From Cytidiella melzeri (taxonomy: Eukaryota > Basidiomycota > Agaricomycetes > Polyporales > Irpicaceae), in the NCBI GenBank assembly GCA_022592445.1, contig JABYQR010000005.1, forward strand, positions 62,001 through 126,000: DNA of 64,000 bases, in the 5' to 3' direction. Positions 1-12,200 of this stretch are shown here, piece by piece. The first letter of the stretch is position 1; every line of letters begins with the position of its first letter. The position numbers were made by a program, and so were the translations under genes. A model generated the notes under the pieces. It made no database searches. It was not told the origin of the DNA and saw only the letters and a list, made by a program, of their open reading frames with translations.

Positions 1-42
1 TATATAGTACCCCTTACCCTCCCTGGTGCTGCATCTTGACCT

Positions 43-124
43 CTTCGTCATTTGCACTGCCAGGTGAGTTACTCAATGTAACCTAGTATAAGCATGCTAT
101 TAACTTCGTCATTTGCACTGCCAG
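43..124. repeat. 21-bp exact direct repeat, two copies
   Basis: The 21 bases at 43-63 recur exactly at 104-124, so the copies start 61 bp apart. The first copy is followed by GTGAGT, which resembles a splice donor; the second is not. A short local duplication is the simplest reading. Nothing coding is supported around it. Confidence 0.75.
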
Positions 125-259
125 TATCCGGCCTCAGTGCCTGCTTGCCTGCTCATCATCGACTTTGACCTCGTTGTCGTCGTTGGAGATCCACCCCCTT
201 CCTCTCTATTTCACTCCCTTTCTAGGGTTATCAGCATAGCAGCAGTCGCTCCGCGACAA

Positions 260-375
260 ATTGATAGGCACTGAGAATAAGCGCTGGAATAGGCGCCTGA
301 TAAGCGCTGGATAAGCGCCTAAATAAACGCCGGATAAGCGCTGGATAAGCACTTGACAAGCGCTTAAATATTCCC
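260..375. repeat. minisatellite of about 10-11 bp units
   Basis: Roughly nine degenerate copies of a GATAAGCGCT-like unit run head to tail, with variants such as ATAAACGCC, ATAAGCACTT and ACAAGCGCTT. Several units contain the palindrome AGCGCT, so the tract could fold locally. It lies outside any supported gene. Confidence 0.75.
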
Positions 376-718
376 AATAATACCGTTGCCTGGTCAGGCA
401 AGTCTTGTAGAAACATTGAAAATCTGTGACATTGGGTAGTGCACTGGCATACTAACACCGCCTCAGGTACTTCGACCTGTGTCTCAAGGCTGACCTCCGC
501 TTGTTCACCATCCGCAACGGAGCTCTTCCCTCTGGCCCTGCTGATCTTCTGCCAATTCAGCGCGCCATCAGCAACTTCATGGCGTCTGTCGTGGTCTGAT
601 CGCGGTCGGCTTGTTCTTTGTTCTTGTTTGTGTTCGTTTCCGCCTGCGCTATACTCTCGCTTCCTCGCTCTCGTGTACTGTCGTTTTGTCCATTGTCACA
701 GATAGCATAATCACATTC

Positions 719-791
719 ATTTCTAATATATCGTGTCGGTGCGACGGTGTGACAAAAAAAATATTCTAATGTATACTGTCGGTGCGACGGT
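719..791. repeat. diverged tandem pair of about 28 bp
   Basis: Two segments, about 721-748 and 764-791, match over about 28 bp with a few mismatches. They share the exact 14-mer GTCGGTGCGACGGT at 735-748 and 778-791, and an A-rich stretch lies between them. It could be the remnant of a small mobile element or a slippage duplication. Confidence 0.6.
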
Positions 792-1550
792 CTGGAAACC
801 AAAACCACTCTACACCTGGTGCACACCGCAAGCACCAAGGCTGGACATTCGCTACAACTGTATTCATCTTGTCGTCACACTGTCTACCGGTCCTACAGAG
901 CAAGTGTAGGCACGATCTGACTAGGACATTGGTGTGCTATCCCGAGGAGTATGTCGACAGGATCAAATATTGTTTTGTCGGAGTGATGCTCGCGCGGGAC
1001 ATATCGGCGCGACGTGATGAAACGCTGTACAGTACATACACACCAAAACATACTCCAGCACCCAGGCTTCGCCTGGGCGTGTACGAGCTGGGTGGCAATT
1101 TGAAGTCGCCGACTTTCCTTGCCCTGCCAAATGCAGCACGGCACTGCAATGCCGGGTAAGTCCAATCAATGTTTGACATACTCTGTCACGGTCCGACTAC
1201 GTGTAAACTTATGGAAGTAGCTGCAACGCGAAACGATCACTCAGGCTGTGAGGTACAGGTACGAGACTCTTATTCTCCTTCAGGGAAACATCTCTGCTAT
1301 ACAATCAATAATCAAGTAAGTGCATTATCACGCTTACAGCTTAACCTTGTCCTAACAAGTGTTTGTAGTTTGGCTAGATCTATATCCCGCGTACTACGTG
1401 GTGCGCTGCGCAGTGGCACCGTTCGTGGTTGCAGGTGATTGACTGGTGACCGGCTGGCTCTATAGAGCATACGAGAAACTAAACCTCGTGGACGCCTCTG
1501 CCGAGCTGGCAACGCAAAAGCTGTATCTCCATTCGCGACGGCGTCCCGCT

Positions 1551-2344
1551 CTACGTGCCAGCAGTATGGTGACCTCCGCAAGCCACGGTGCCGCCTTCGG
1601 TATATCGTCTTCTCCGACCCATAATGAATTCATACAGGTTCATGTCACCAGTCACCCGCTTGCGATAGACGGACTTCGGGAGAGGATACAGCATGAACTC
1701 TGGGGACGCTTTCATCGAACCACCGTCACCGACCCGCCCGCGTCGGACTGCATCATGATTGATGGAGGGCTAATCTACGGCTCTACACCGTCCGACCCTT
1801 CCTCGCCATCCCCCATGCCATCCCCATCCACCGCCATATCGTCCCCAGCTTCAACCTCCAAAAAGTCGCCACCGTCTCCTATCACTTCACTCTCAACCAT
1901 CTGCTGTCCAGCCGTACTACTATTGGCAGCAGCCTGCAATGTCCCTGCCTGTCTTTCTGCCTCTCTCTTTTCCTTCGCCTTTGACCGCTGCCGCGCAATC
2001 TTCCTCTGCTGCCTTGCCCGGCACCGTTCGCACCACTTTTTTGTCAAATCTTCTCTCCGCCTCTTACATATCTTGTTGCAACATGTTGTGTCTACGAAAA
2101 ATCTGTAAGCATAGGCTCGCGACAAGCCGTAAACACAAGGGGTAACTTGGAGGAAGATGAGGCAGAAACCCGAACCTTCAAGCCACGATTGGGCTTCCTC
2201 CTCTACGCTCGTTTCGGTTTGCTCTGAGCGATGCAAGGATTGGCGAAGCGCGTCGATGTTCACTGCCAGGCTGGGGTGGGAGATGTTGCTATTCGGAGTG
2301 AGACGAGACCCAGAGGGCTCAGTACCTGAGGTACCCGTGTTCAT
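1551..2344 (-). CDS. hypothetical protein with basic Cys-rich motif
   Basis: I do not recognise this gene. A 189-codon frame starts at an ATG at 2344. Its centre carries two Cys pairs embedded in a strongly basic stretch (TTCCNKICKRRRED, then KKWCERCRARQQ), which could bind zinc. An Ala/Glu-rich segment and an acidic tail follow. A possible 41-nt intron at 1748-1788 would skip the TAG at about 1775 and add a basic C-terminal part ending at 1551, with the phase kept. The spacing Cys-x3-Cys then Cys-x2-Cys resembles small basic Cys motifs I have seen in mushroom hypothetical proteins, but no function follows. The neighbourhood is repeat-bearing, so it could be a remnant of mobile DNA. Confidence 0.4.
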
Positions 2345-2741
2345 ATTCTACAACCAAACCAGCTGAGCACAGAATGCGGGAAATGACACACCAGACATAC
2401 ACACATGTCGTTCTGTAGCGTTGTGCTGGTCAAGTCGGGATGCCGAAAGAGGATCAAGGGAGGAGGTGCTACGCATATACGGCAGAGGCTCGCCTCCTTC
2501 TTTCAAGTTAATATCCAACCCGCTTACTGTGACCTCCAAGCTTGACGGGTGTGGCCCACATAGAGAAAAGAAGAAAAAAAGTCACCACACCGCAAGATGA
2601 TCCGGGCCAGCCGGTAATTATCTTCCATCTGGACGCTCAAAAAGCGGAGTATGATGACAACCTACAAAATCCATATGCGCACACAGGTGGCTGATGGGGG
2701 TGCAAGCGTTCCGAAGGTCTGTCGGCTCAAGCAACACCTTG

Positions 2742-4559
2742 TTACGAATGCCAGCCTACGCCGTCGCCTTCCCACATATCCCACAGCTCTTGGCCTTCTT
2801 CGTCGTCATCGTCGTCGTCGGCTTCAGAGCCCCTCGCCTTGAAACCGTCCCAGTGCACGTCCACAAACAAATGACACAACACCCTGACCTCTTCCTCTGC
2901 GACATCGCAGCACATAGTCATCGAAAGCTCAGAGATCGCCTGTCCTCGCTCAGACCGCAAGAACTGCATTTCTTGCAGGCGGTTTAGGAGGTTCGCGTGA
3001 TTGACGTTCCAACACATCTCCACCTCCTGGAGGTGCAGATGTTCGAGCTTCGGAAGGAGCAGAGCCCGAGTAGCAGCCGTACCATCTCCCTCCGTCTCGG
3101 TGCAAAGAACTTCGGTGACATGCATGCCCGCTTCTCCGTAGACCTGCAATGTTCGGACGTTGGGCATCACCTGCAGCACGCTGCAAAACGTGTCACAGTC
3201 TAGGAATCGCTGGTCGTCTTCCACTGCCAGAGCACTAATGTTGTTCAATGGGAGAGAATGAGCCAAGACGGGGAGGAATTGCTGTGAGGAGGCTCTGCTG
3301 ATGGTGAGCATTGATGACCCTTCGTCAGCAAAGTCTTCCCAGGCTGAAAGTCGTCTCGGCGGGATAGTTTTGCTGCCGGTGTGAACGCGTATCCCGAATT
3401 CAGTGGCGCTTATGTAAAATCCATTAGGGGAACTAGCTTGGGTGAAGAATGGTCTGAGTGTAGCTCCGAGAGTAGCAAGCTCGCTGGGATGTGTAGGGGT
3501 GTGGCAGAAGAGGGATGTGGTGACTCGAGGGGGGATGTGCATAATATTGAGAAGATTGGTGATTTGTGGAGCATTGCCGCGTAGAGCTAATTTGGTGAGA
3601 TGCTGCAGGTGGACCATTGACGACTCAGAGGTTGAGACCGAAGGAAGAGTCTCTGACAAACGCAAGTCTTCGAGGAGGGGCATGGACTGCAGTATGTGCA
3701 GCAACTGTGACGTTGTCGGCGGCGTCGGCTGAGCACTCTGGATAGCAAGCTTTCTGACCCGAGGACAAGTGAGAAGCAGGGGCATATTCCAAGAGATAGT
3801 GCAGTGCTGAATCTCCAGACGCTGTAAATTCGGCGCGCCTCTGTTGAAGAGTCCCTCCGGAAGATCAAGAGGTTCATCAAAACGGTGCAAATTGGAGATG
3901 ACGAGGGATGTTAACCGTTGCATCTCGACCTCTGTCACGACAGAGACGGGCAGCAAATTGTCAAAAGTCTTCTTGTCTAGCGAAAGATGCAGGACCTGCA
4001 TCCGGCTCAGATGCGCGACTGCCATCCTCCAAGCGCCCAATGTCCTCGATGATGGCCGTGATAGCTGTACGCGCATATCCAGGCTGGCTTTCCTGGATCT
4101 GTTGAGCACCTCCTCTACCCACCTTTCATGCGTGAAGGTGTCGATTTGAGTCCAAAGGGGCGGGCAGCTCAGTGCGACGTCCCGCCAGCGCTGGCAGACG
4201 TGAGTGACCCTGTACCAACGCCGGAAGGATGCCGGAGCAAAAGTGCCTTGGTCGGTGTCCTGTAAGGACATGAAGATGGCTGAGAGCAGCTCGGGGGGTA
4301 AGCGGCTGATGGGTACGAATGCGTTGCGGGCGGAACGAAGCTTGCGGGCGACTTCTGCGACCTTTGAGAGTATGGCATCGACGTCCTTGGCGGATAAAAT
4401 ATCCTCTACGTCGCTCTCTTCGGTGAAGAGCATGTTATGCAGGGCATGTCGCCTTTTGCTAGCCCTGTTGTCGACCCATTGTTTCAATCCACATTCCAGA
4501 GAGAGAGATGAATGACAAACTCACATTGGAGAGTGGTGAACGTCGACGATGAGCTGCAT
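2742..4559 (-). CDS. F-box-like domain protein
   Basis: Predicted substrate adaptor of an SCF-type ubiquitin ligase, about 583 aa. The model joins 4525-4559 to 2742-4458 across a 66-nt intron. The long frame has no ATG of its own at its 5' end (it opens with TTG), and the small first exon supplies an ATG in matching phase. An N-terminal heptad-like stretch (residues about 30-65) leads into the F-box-like signature ISRLPPELLSAIFMSL at about residues 75-95, followed by WRDVALSCPPLW, the usual continuation in Agaricomycete F-box-like proteins. The rest is Leu-rich and LRR-like, ending in a run of Asp. These families are greatly expanded in mushrooms and their substrates are unknown. It is divergent from the lipase gene, with 478 bp between starts. 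Confidence 0.85.
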
Positions 4560-5036
4560 GAGGGATACAGCTGCTGCTCTTATCGTAATCCTGCAAATCT
4601 CAGCGCACAAAGGAGTCGTGGCGTGGAGGTCGCATTGTGCAATGCTAGTGGCTCAGCGGTTCGGTGAGATGAAAAGGGCGTGGTCTACGCAAGTACTAGC
4701 AGAGCACCATCGATAAAACCTACCTACCCAAAGGTGAAAGACTACTCCGCCGCATGGGCGTCGGAAAGCTGTATCCCGTGGCTGCAGCTCATACTTACAC
4801 ACACACCGGGACAGTGCTCAGTCTCAGGGAACCAGCACCGGAGTTGTACGTTGTCTGCAACTGAAGATCGCGCGCGAAGCTTTGAAGCGTCACAGACAAA
4901 GAATAAGCAGCTCGGATGGCCGAGTCTCTGCCGCCCGACGCGTCCTCGTCCGGATCGCCCCCATTCAAAGGCAAACCTGCACCCACAACGTCAACGCATT
5001 TCCCAGAACCCCCGCTCTTCCCTTCCCTCGTCCACC

Positions 5037-6638
5037 ATGTCTCCTTCCCCAGAACACCCCGTACACCTCCTCGTCCTCCTCCATGGCATGTGGGGAAACC
5101 CAGTTCATCTCGCGGAAATGGATCGCATTTACAACGACGTCTGCGGTCGTGAGGGCTCGATAGCAGGGCCCAACGGGGAACGGCTTCATACGCTGCTCGC
5201 GCAGACAAACAGAGAGGCTGCGACGTACGACGGCATTGACTGGTGTGGAGAGCGCATTACGGAAGAGGTATGCAGCCCTGCTGTCACAAGCTCACAGGCC
5301 GCTGCAAACTTACCAGCCTTGATAAGGTTCTCGAGGAGGTCAAGAAACTCGAAAATGAGGGCAAGAAGGTTACTCGCATGTCCGTTACGGGTTACAGTCT
5401 TGGTGGTCTCATTGGACGCTACATGATAGGCGTCCTACACCAACGCAAGTTCTTTGACACAGTCACCCCAGTCAACTTCACCACCGTAGCCACCCCGCAC
5501 ATTGGCTTGGTGCTCTATCCCACCTTCAGATCCAAGTTATTCCTCATCCTTGGAAGCCGTCTGCTAAGCCGTACTGGCGAGCAATTTTACGCACAGGACA
5601 AGTGGTCTCCTTCCGGTCGACCCATGGTAGAGGTCTTGGCAGACCCTGGTGAGTACACTCGCAATCTGCCTTCATGCTTCACACTCCAATACGACGTAGA
5701 TCGCGTCTTCTTCCAGGCCCTTTCCCTTTTCTCCTACTTATGTTTCTACGCAAACGCTGTCAACGACGTTACCGTGCCCTATATCAGTGCTGCCGTTGAG
5801 GCGGAAGACGTCTTCGCGGACCATGCAGTAAACGGCATGACGATGTACGTATTTTTCGACAATCAACGTCAGACATCGATGTGTTGACAGGCTTCACAAA
5901 GAGAATTTGACGAGGAGTACGCACCTCTTATCAAATCATACTCGTTCCCGGCCGTACCTCCACCACCACCCGCGAAACCCAAGCGGTTCACGAAAGAGTG
6001 GGTCAGCACGTTCAGGATACCTGTTCCCCCTCCGTTGGAAAGGAAATTTCCCTGGAACATAGTATGTGTTTCCCACTCTCCCAGCACCACAACAACGAAC
6101 TTACCCTTCCATAACATAGCTCATCATCGCCGCCCTCCCCATCCTCGCACCCTCTCTCCTAACCCTCATCATCGTCCGCCTCTCCCTTGACGCCCGCTCC
6201 TCCCGCTCCCGTATAAAGCTCCTCGAAAAAAACGAAACTTATCGAGGCCGCCTCGCTCACGTCGTCGGCGACCTCGAGAAACGCGTCGAAGACGCCGTAG
6301 CGGATTACATAGACGATCCCGGGAGCGTCATCGCCGCCGCCGCCACCTCCTCTTCACCGTACGACCCGTCCTCCACCTCTACCTCTACCGTCGCCGCATC
6401 TTCTTCTCCATCCAAGTCCAAACCTGCCACAAAGACCACGCACCCCCAAGTCACGCCCCTCCAGCGCAAGCTCATCAAATCCTTGAACACCCTCCCGAAC
6501 CTGAAGAAGCACCTCGTATACATACATCCGCTGAGGAACACCCACGCGGTGATTATCGCGAGGGACGTGATGCGGTTCCCGCACCATAAGCAGGGACAGG
6601 CGGTGTTGAGGCATATGGCGGACAATTTTGTCATGTGA
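5037..6638 (+). CDS. DUF676/ROG1-type serine lipase, membrane-anchored
   Basis: Putative alpha/beta-hydrolase lipase or esterase. Model: 5037-5267, 5327-5648, 5700-5848, 5891-6061 and 6120-6638, giving 463 aa with all phases consistent. The start HLLVLLHGMWGN is the family's oxyanion loop. YDGIDWCGERITEE precedes the nucleophile elbow TGYSLGGLIGRY, whose Ser is the catalytic nucleophile. NAVNDVTVPY supplies the probable acid-containing loop. After the catalytic domain, a hydrophobic stretch (LIIAALPILAPSLLTLIIV) forms one likely membrane helix, and a Ser/Thr-rich segment precedes a C-terminal part rich in basic and hydrophobic residues that ends in RHMADNFVM. Yeast Rog1 relatives act as monoacylglycerol lipases; the exact substrate here is unknown. 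Confidence 0.88.
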
Positions 6639-6867
6639 GGTGGACGGAGGGTTTACCCCTGGGCAATGGGTGGTGGATTACTGAAGGATAAATTATTCTC
6701 AGTGATTAGAATTTTGCTTGGAGGAAGTGCACGGACTAATACATACGAGGGATTTTAGATAGAGTAAGTATACGATATGTACTCGCGCGGGTGTCTATGC
6801 AGAAGGTGGATGCATCATCGAGCATCATTGCAAATATCCATGTAAGCCAAGTATCTTGTCTATGTTC

Positions 6868-7013
6868 GGAACCAGACCTTTAGTGTTCTATTCCTCGTAC
6901 GCAACGATGCTATCGAACGCCTCAAGGACGGAGCTCGATGTGCAACACATCCTTCAGCCGCCAATTGTCGACACAGTCCCACTTTGGCGCAGGGGTGGCA
7001 TTGCTGTTGTGCA
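6868..7013 (-). pseudogene. decayed copy of the neighbouring epimerase 3' end
   Basis: This stretch aligns by eye with the C-terminal coding end of the intact epimerase gene (7205 to about 7355). Shared blocks include TCGTACGCAAC, ATGCTATCGAA and TGTGCAACACATCCTTCAGCC. A deletion of about 18 bp falls where the intact gene has GTGGTCTGCCACGGGG, and several substitutions are present. It has no upstream catalytic region, so it is a partial tandem duplication or a 3' relic about 330 bp downstream of its parent. Confidence 0.85.
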
Positions 7014-7199
7014 AGACGGAGGGAGGAAAAGGCACTGACCTTTAGATGATGGTTGAAGAAAAGCAGGACATCATGCCAATCGTCCTTCAAGTACTGTAGC
7101 ATATTGTTTCAAGTATATATGCCCTGCGTTTCAAGCTGTGATGCGGATTGTATGCCAACGCAAAAATGACATGTTCTATGCAAAACTAGTTTCGTTTGA

Positions 7200-8611
7200 T
7201 TAGTGCGGAACCAGACCCTTGCTGTTCCACTCCTTCTCGTACGCAACAATGCTATCGAATGCATCCAGAATGGTGGTCTGCCACGGGGTGAGCTCAATGT
7301 GCAACACATCCTTCAGCCGAGAGTTGTCGACATAGTGCTTTGGCGCAGGCTTGGCATTCTTCGCCTCTTCGGTGAACCTCCCTTCCAGCTCCGGACGTAT
7401 TTTGGATATATATTCGTATACCTCCTTGCCACTCGCCCATGGCTCCGCAGCAATGAGGAACCGCTTGCGGCCGACTTCCGAGGTGGGAGGAGCATGCAGT
7501 GCTGCGACACTCGCGGCGGCTACGTCCCGCACATCGACCAGTTCGAAACTGTAAGGTATCGGCAGTTGAGGAATGAATAGCTGATAGAGTACGATATTCG
7601 AGCTGAACGCGCTGAGACTCGCATCAGGGATGTCGTACTCCGGGGCGAAGGGTCCATAGTTGAATACAGGATTGACTAGCAGAAGAGCACGTAGTCTGAG
7701 GGTAAGCGGCAGTACTATATCACATTGTATACCTGAACGCATACGCACTGGCTGAGATCTCCATATGCGGGTGTTTATCCGCAAAATCCCAGACGGCGCG
7801 TTCAGCGAGCGCCTTACTAGCTGAATATGCGACAAAGGGTAGGACGCCTTCCGCAGTCGCCTCCTCTCTAGTTGTTAGGTTCCAGTCTGTGAGCGCAAAA
7901 CATTATTCAGTCAACACCTTGCAAAGAGCTTGCATCATGGAAGACATACCCTTCTCAGTCAGGTAAGTGTAATCAGGGTATTTAGCGGCGGTGATGCTGC
8001 TAATCTGAACAAAATTTTTGATTCCTGCAGCCTCAGCTTGACGAAGGATATTGATAGCTCCCTCTTCTGCGGCCTGTGCGTATGTGTAGGTCTCATTATG
8101 CATCCACTTTGTGCACTGACAATATTGAATAGACTAACCTTCACCGTTTCTTCCGCCGATGTCTTGCCTGCCAACGGAGATGCGCCGTGGATAACAGCGT
8201 CGACGCCTATCAAGCCGTGAAGAGAAAATCAGGATTGATGCCCCACGATTTGAAGACAACTTGAGGGAGTTCACACCTTTGAGAGCTTCCTCAAAGCTGC
8301 CTGCAATAATATCATCGACGCCGACAATCTCGACCTTGTCACCGTAGCTCTTGTATCGGTGCTGAACGACGCTAACCTTGATGCTGCGAGCGGTTCTGCG
8401 TCGTATGTCCCCATGAGCAACTATGATTACCCCACAAAGCAGAAAGTGTCTACCCTCGCACGCGATAGCCGGATTTCAGCAGTGCGTGAGCGATGTGTGA
8501 GCCAATGAAGCCCGATATACCAGTCAGCTAAGGAATGATTCTAGCAATTCAGTTGTTGCTTCACATATTTGTCTCGTGGGATGTACTCACCAACACAAGA
8601 TTCGTTGGCAT
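7200..8611 (-). CDS. NAD(P)-dependent epimerase / dihydroflavonol reductase-like
   Basis: Extended short-chain dehydrogenase that probably reduces an aldehyde or ketone with NAD(P)H; the substrate cannot be told. Protein starts MPTNLVL at 8611 and is split by several short introns. The nucleotide-binding motif TGISGFIGSH lies in exon 2. VDAVIHGASPLAG follows, then FVQISSITAAKYPDY carrying the SDR serine strand. The catalytic YSASK (Tyr-x3-Lys) lies near 7815-7835. The C-terminal part includes FELVDVRDVAAASVAALHAP, typical of the dihydroflavonol-4-reductase/ketoreductase branch, and ends NSKGLVPH at 7200. All key motifs are intact. A broken copy of its 3' end lies immediately downstream. Confidence 0.88.
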
Positions 8612-9230
8612 TGTAGCGCTGAGATGTTGGAACCAACCTGCGAGGTGAGTTGCAAGTTTGTTGAGATTCTTGCAGTTTATCCGCACACTTTTTATTGCCT
8701 CTCGTGTGCGCCGTCTTTGAACTCCGAGTGTGACAAAGCGATATGCATTCGGGGTCGGCGACAGGATCAGAGTACGAGGATAAGAGAGTGATTTGTCAGG
8801 GACATGCACGAAGCAGTCATTCGCTCAACGAGGTTTGCAGTTCCCCGGGCGATTAGTCAAACACCAGCGCAGGGACGCATCGACCAAGCCTAGAGCCCCC
8901 AAAAACAGCCAGCCGAAACGACGAGGCTTATGAAAGAGATTTGTGTACTTGGTGTGTCATGGTTGGACGCGACACAATGTTATTATGTTTTGACCGCGTC
9001 GCCTGAAGAAAAGCGCACAGAGGGACTTTCCGAGGCCAATCTCACCACGTGGATGTCCAACAGTGTAGAATTCTTGCGGCAACTGCAAGATAATGTACAG
9101 CGGCGAGAACCCCCACTCGTCTCATAAAGCGCATTCAGACTCTTTCAGCTTAACCCAACGACACTCAATCAAACTTGCAAAAAAAGGAAGACAATCAAAA
9201 ACCTGCACGCATCTGGCACACAAAAACGTG
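8612..9230. other. intergenic, epimerase promoter and dioxygenase 3' side
   Basis: No coding frame is supported. The stretch separates two genes on the minus strand, so it should contain the end of the dioxygenase transcript and the promoter of the epimerase. I see no clear TATA motif close to the epimerase ATG and no repeat. Confidence 0.5.
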
Positions 9231-12200
9231 TCAACTAACCTGGACGACCATCGAAGTAGCCCAAGGACTAGGCTTCTGATCTTCGCCGAGATACATCCAA
9301 GTACTGGTCTTCGAGACGTCCGACTTGAACCTAACCCCACGAGAAGAGTAGTGAGTGGATATACTCCGAACGAGCAAGATAGAAGGAAGCAAAACGACGA
9401 ACCTATTGAGGACACCAGACTGTGCGGGCGCCCGGCGCAAGTTATGATAACTGTACGTTGCGCGTATGACCTGTGCTATGATCTTATACAAAATCAAAGT
9501 GAGCAGATTTCAGAAAACAGTGCCGTAGATCAACATACCTTTGTCGGCAAGTCACTGCCGAGAGTCCTGCAACGAGCAATCAGCGTCTGTGTGGGCTCAA
9601 TAGAGTATCGCATACTTGGCAACGATGTCACTAGCAAGGTAACGAGACCTAGGGCTGCGACTCGGGTTGATGGATTCAGGCTCGGGGAAGACATCCGCCT
9701 GGTATGGTGTAGAAACGTCAGCTTTTGCAGCGCGTGTAAAGAGGGTGAGCGTACGTTCGCAGTGGCCGCAGCGATATTCACGAATATCTCCTGACCCGTA
9801 GCAAAGGTTTGGTCGCCAACTTTGCAATGAGACTTGGCGGTGCCTATTTCAGCGTCCCTGTGAGTGTGCCATGTTGCTGGGTGGTGAGCATGAGGAAAGA
9901 CACATACGCAGAACACCAGTGAATGTGGGATCCAAACCTACTCAGAACGATCAGACGTATAGACAGCAAGTGATGAAAGGGAGATTTACGCAGAGCCTCA
10001 AGGACCAACCCCTCTATTGTATCTGATTCCAGCTTATCCAGTTGACGATCACCGCCCTGCAACGTGACATGCGGGGTTTGCGCCACATCCAAGTACGTAT
10101 TCACAACGTGAATCATAGCTGAAGCAGTATCAGCACCTTTTATGCAAACCATTCTACAATGCACGCAGTCTCACCTTGAGAGAGCTCAACAGACGCTCCG
10201 ACGAGGACAGCAAGGACCGAGTTCGCCACAGTGTCAATGTCATATCCGAGCGCAGACATTCGGGAGGCGAGTACCTCCTGTATGCTTTTATTGCTGTTGC
10301 TTAACAGTTTCGACATGGACGTGACAACGTTGATGATTGAGAGCTATAAGAGCCACCGTCAGTGAACATAAGCCACACAACCCAAGGACAGGTTCATGTC
10401 TCACCCGAGGACGGCCGTACGAGCTCTTGATATGACCCAGCAACGCATCAATATGGCTCTTGGCCTTCTCTGACAGAGGAATGTACTTCCAGTGCTCAAA
10501 GTCAAGGAACAAGAACCTGGAAAAAGATCAGCCACAGTCATAAATGGCATGTACGGCACATGATCCTCACTCGTAAACCTCTGCCAGCATGCGAAACAGC
10601 TCCTGAGGGGTGTACACTCCGTCGTCATCCTGGCCTTCCTTGAGCTTGATCCCAGCCTGCATGCAACACAGGTCAGACATAATCAGAACCGTTGTTGTAT
10701 AGCCAGGAGTCCAACTCACCACTTCAGCAGCCCAATGCAAAGGCACGTATTTCAGAACATCCCTGACAATGTCGACATGCTTCGTCGAGCTCCCCACAGT
10801 AGTCCAGGACTGCGCAACCATCAACTCGCGTGTCTTGTCGTAGAAATACTTGGTGAGCTTGTCGAGAGCACCAGGTGCGCCAGCGAGAGCGTTGACCATG
10901 GCACGTTGCTCTCGCTCGGCACGAATCGAGTCGTTAGATGCGATGTAGAAACTAATAAAAGGTAAGAACGTTTTTCAGATAAGGGGAAATCGACACACCC
11001 TTTGCCCTCGACAAGCCTTTCTGCCCTTCCCCTCACCACAACCCCAAAATCCTTTCCACTCAAAACCTTCACAACATCCTCATACGTTTTCACCTCACCT
11101 CTCGCTTCCTCCGCCTGCGGCTTCCCAAGGTCATACTTCCCCTCATCTCCCAAACTCTCCAAAACAATCTTCATCGCCTCCGGCGTCATCAACGGGAACC
11201 ATGTGTACGTGCTGTCCGCCTTGAATTGCCCAGGCAAGGTACGCATGAACAGCCTACCGAGAGTACTGCCGTACCCTGGAGCAGAAACATCGCGTTGGCA
11301 GTCGGCGAATCCCCACGCGGTCATGTTGTGCGGGGTATAGTCGGCTGTGAAGAAACGGTCGCCGCGGGTGAGGGCGATGGCGTCAGATAGGATGGCGCGG
11401 CTGATGGTATACGCTATGGACGCAGAATAGATGAGTATCGATAGATTTCAAAAGGGGAGATGTTTCGTTGGACTGACAGGGACAGAGTCCGGCGCCCTCC
11501 ATGACAGGCTTCGCCTCTTCAGCTTGCAGGCCTGTGTAGAGCTCGAGACGATCGATGCTTCCGTACAACTTCTCAGCTGCACGAGCGACGTCCGGATCCG
11601 AATTCCATTCGAGGAAGGACGCATAACCTGTAATGTCGTTTCTTTAATTTGTCAACCGGTTGAAAAGTAAAGTCCGCTAACGTTTGAGCCCGAGGAACTA
11701 TTGGCAGATACTCGTTAATGCCACAGAACAAAGACACGGAATATCAGAGAAGCTCACCGCTCTGAACTCGTTCAACGAACAACATCCCCACTTCCGGTTC
11801 GCCTCAATTCCCATTATCTCATGCAAACGCATGACATGTGGCGTTCCGCGGGCTCTGAACGCACCGGCCGGATGAGTGATCCTTCAGAAACAATGTGTTC
11901 AACAATTTTGTCAATGTTTGCCAGACTCCAGACCAAACGACGACGTGACTCACGCTTCGTGGATGATAGCAGCGAGCTGTTCGTCCTTGAACGTTCCATC
12001 ATCCTGTCTCGTCATGCTATAGGTTCAAAGCGGCCAAATGTCAGCTCTTCCGAATCGAGGTTTTTATGTACGTATTGGGAAAAAACAGTCACGTACTTTC
12101 CAAACGTCCAGTGCTCACAATCTGGCTCCTTCTTCTTCATCTCAATAATCGCCCCGTACATTTGTGCCGGTGTAATCTCGTCAATGCTCGTGCCGTGGAA

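Larger units (their letters stand above)
1..1550. other. repeat-bearing region without a supported gene
   Basis: No open frame here shows protein-like composition, splice continuity or a family motif. The frames are short, overlap each other on both strands and read as compositional noise. What the stretch does hold is repeats: a 21-bp direct repeat, a short minisatellite and a diverged tandem pair, each listed separately. This looks like decayed intergenic or old mobile DNA at the left end. No long terminal repeat, terminal inverted repeat or transposase motif was seen. Confidence 0.5.

Noticed and set aside
1446..2108. 220-codon plus-strand frame
   Set aside because: Ser/Pro/Thr-rich low-complexity reading, antisense to the Cys-rich minus-strand frame; no ATG context or splice support.
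2742..4487. F-box gene as a single exon starting at 4487
   Set aside because: The frame opens with TTG there; a small upstream exon with an ATG and a phase-correct 66-nt intron explains the start better.
9093..9794. 233-codon plus-strand frame
   Set aside because: It lies antisense to the last exons of the Ppo gene, whose family blocks are clear on the minus strand. It has no motif of its own.
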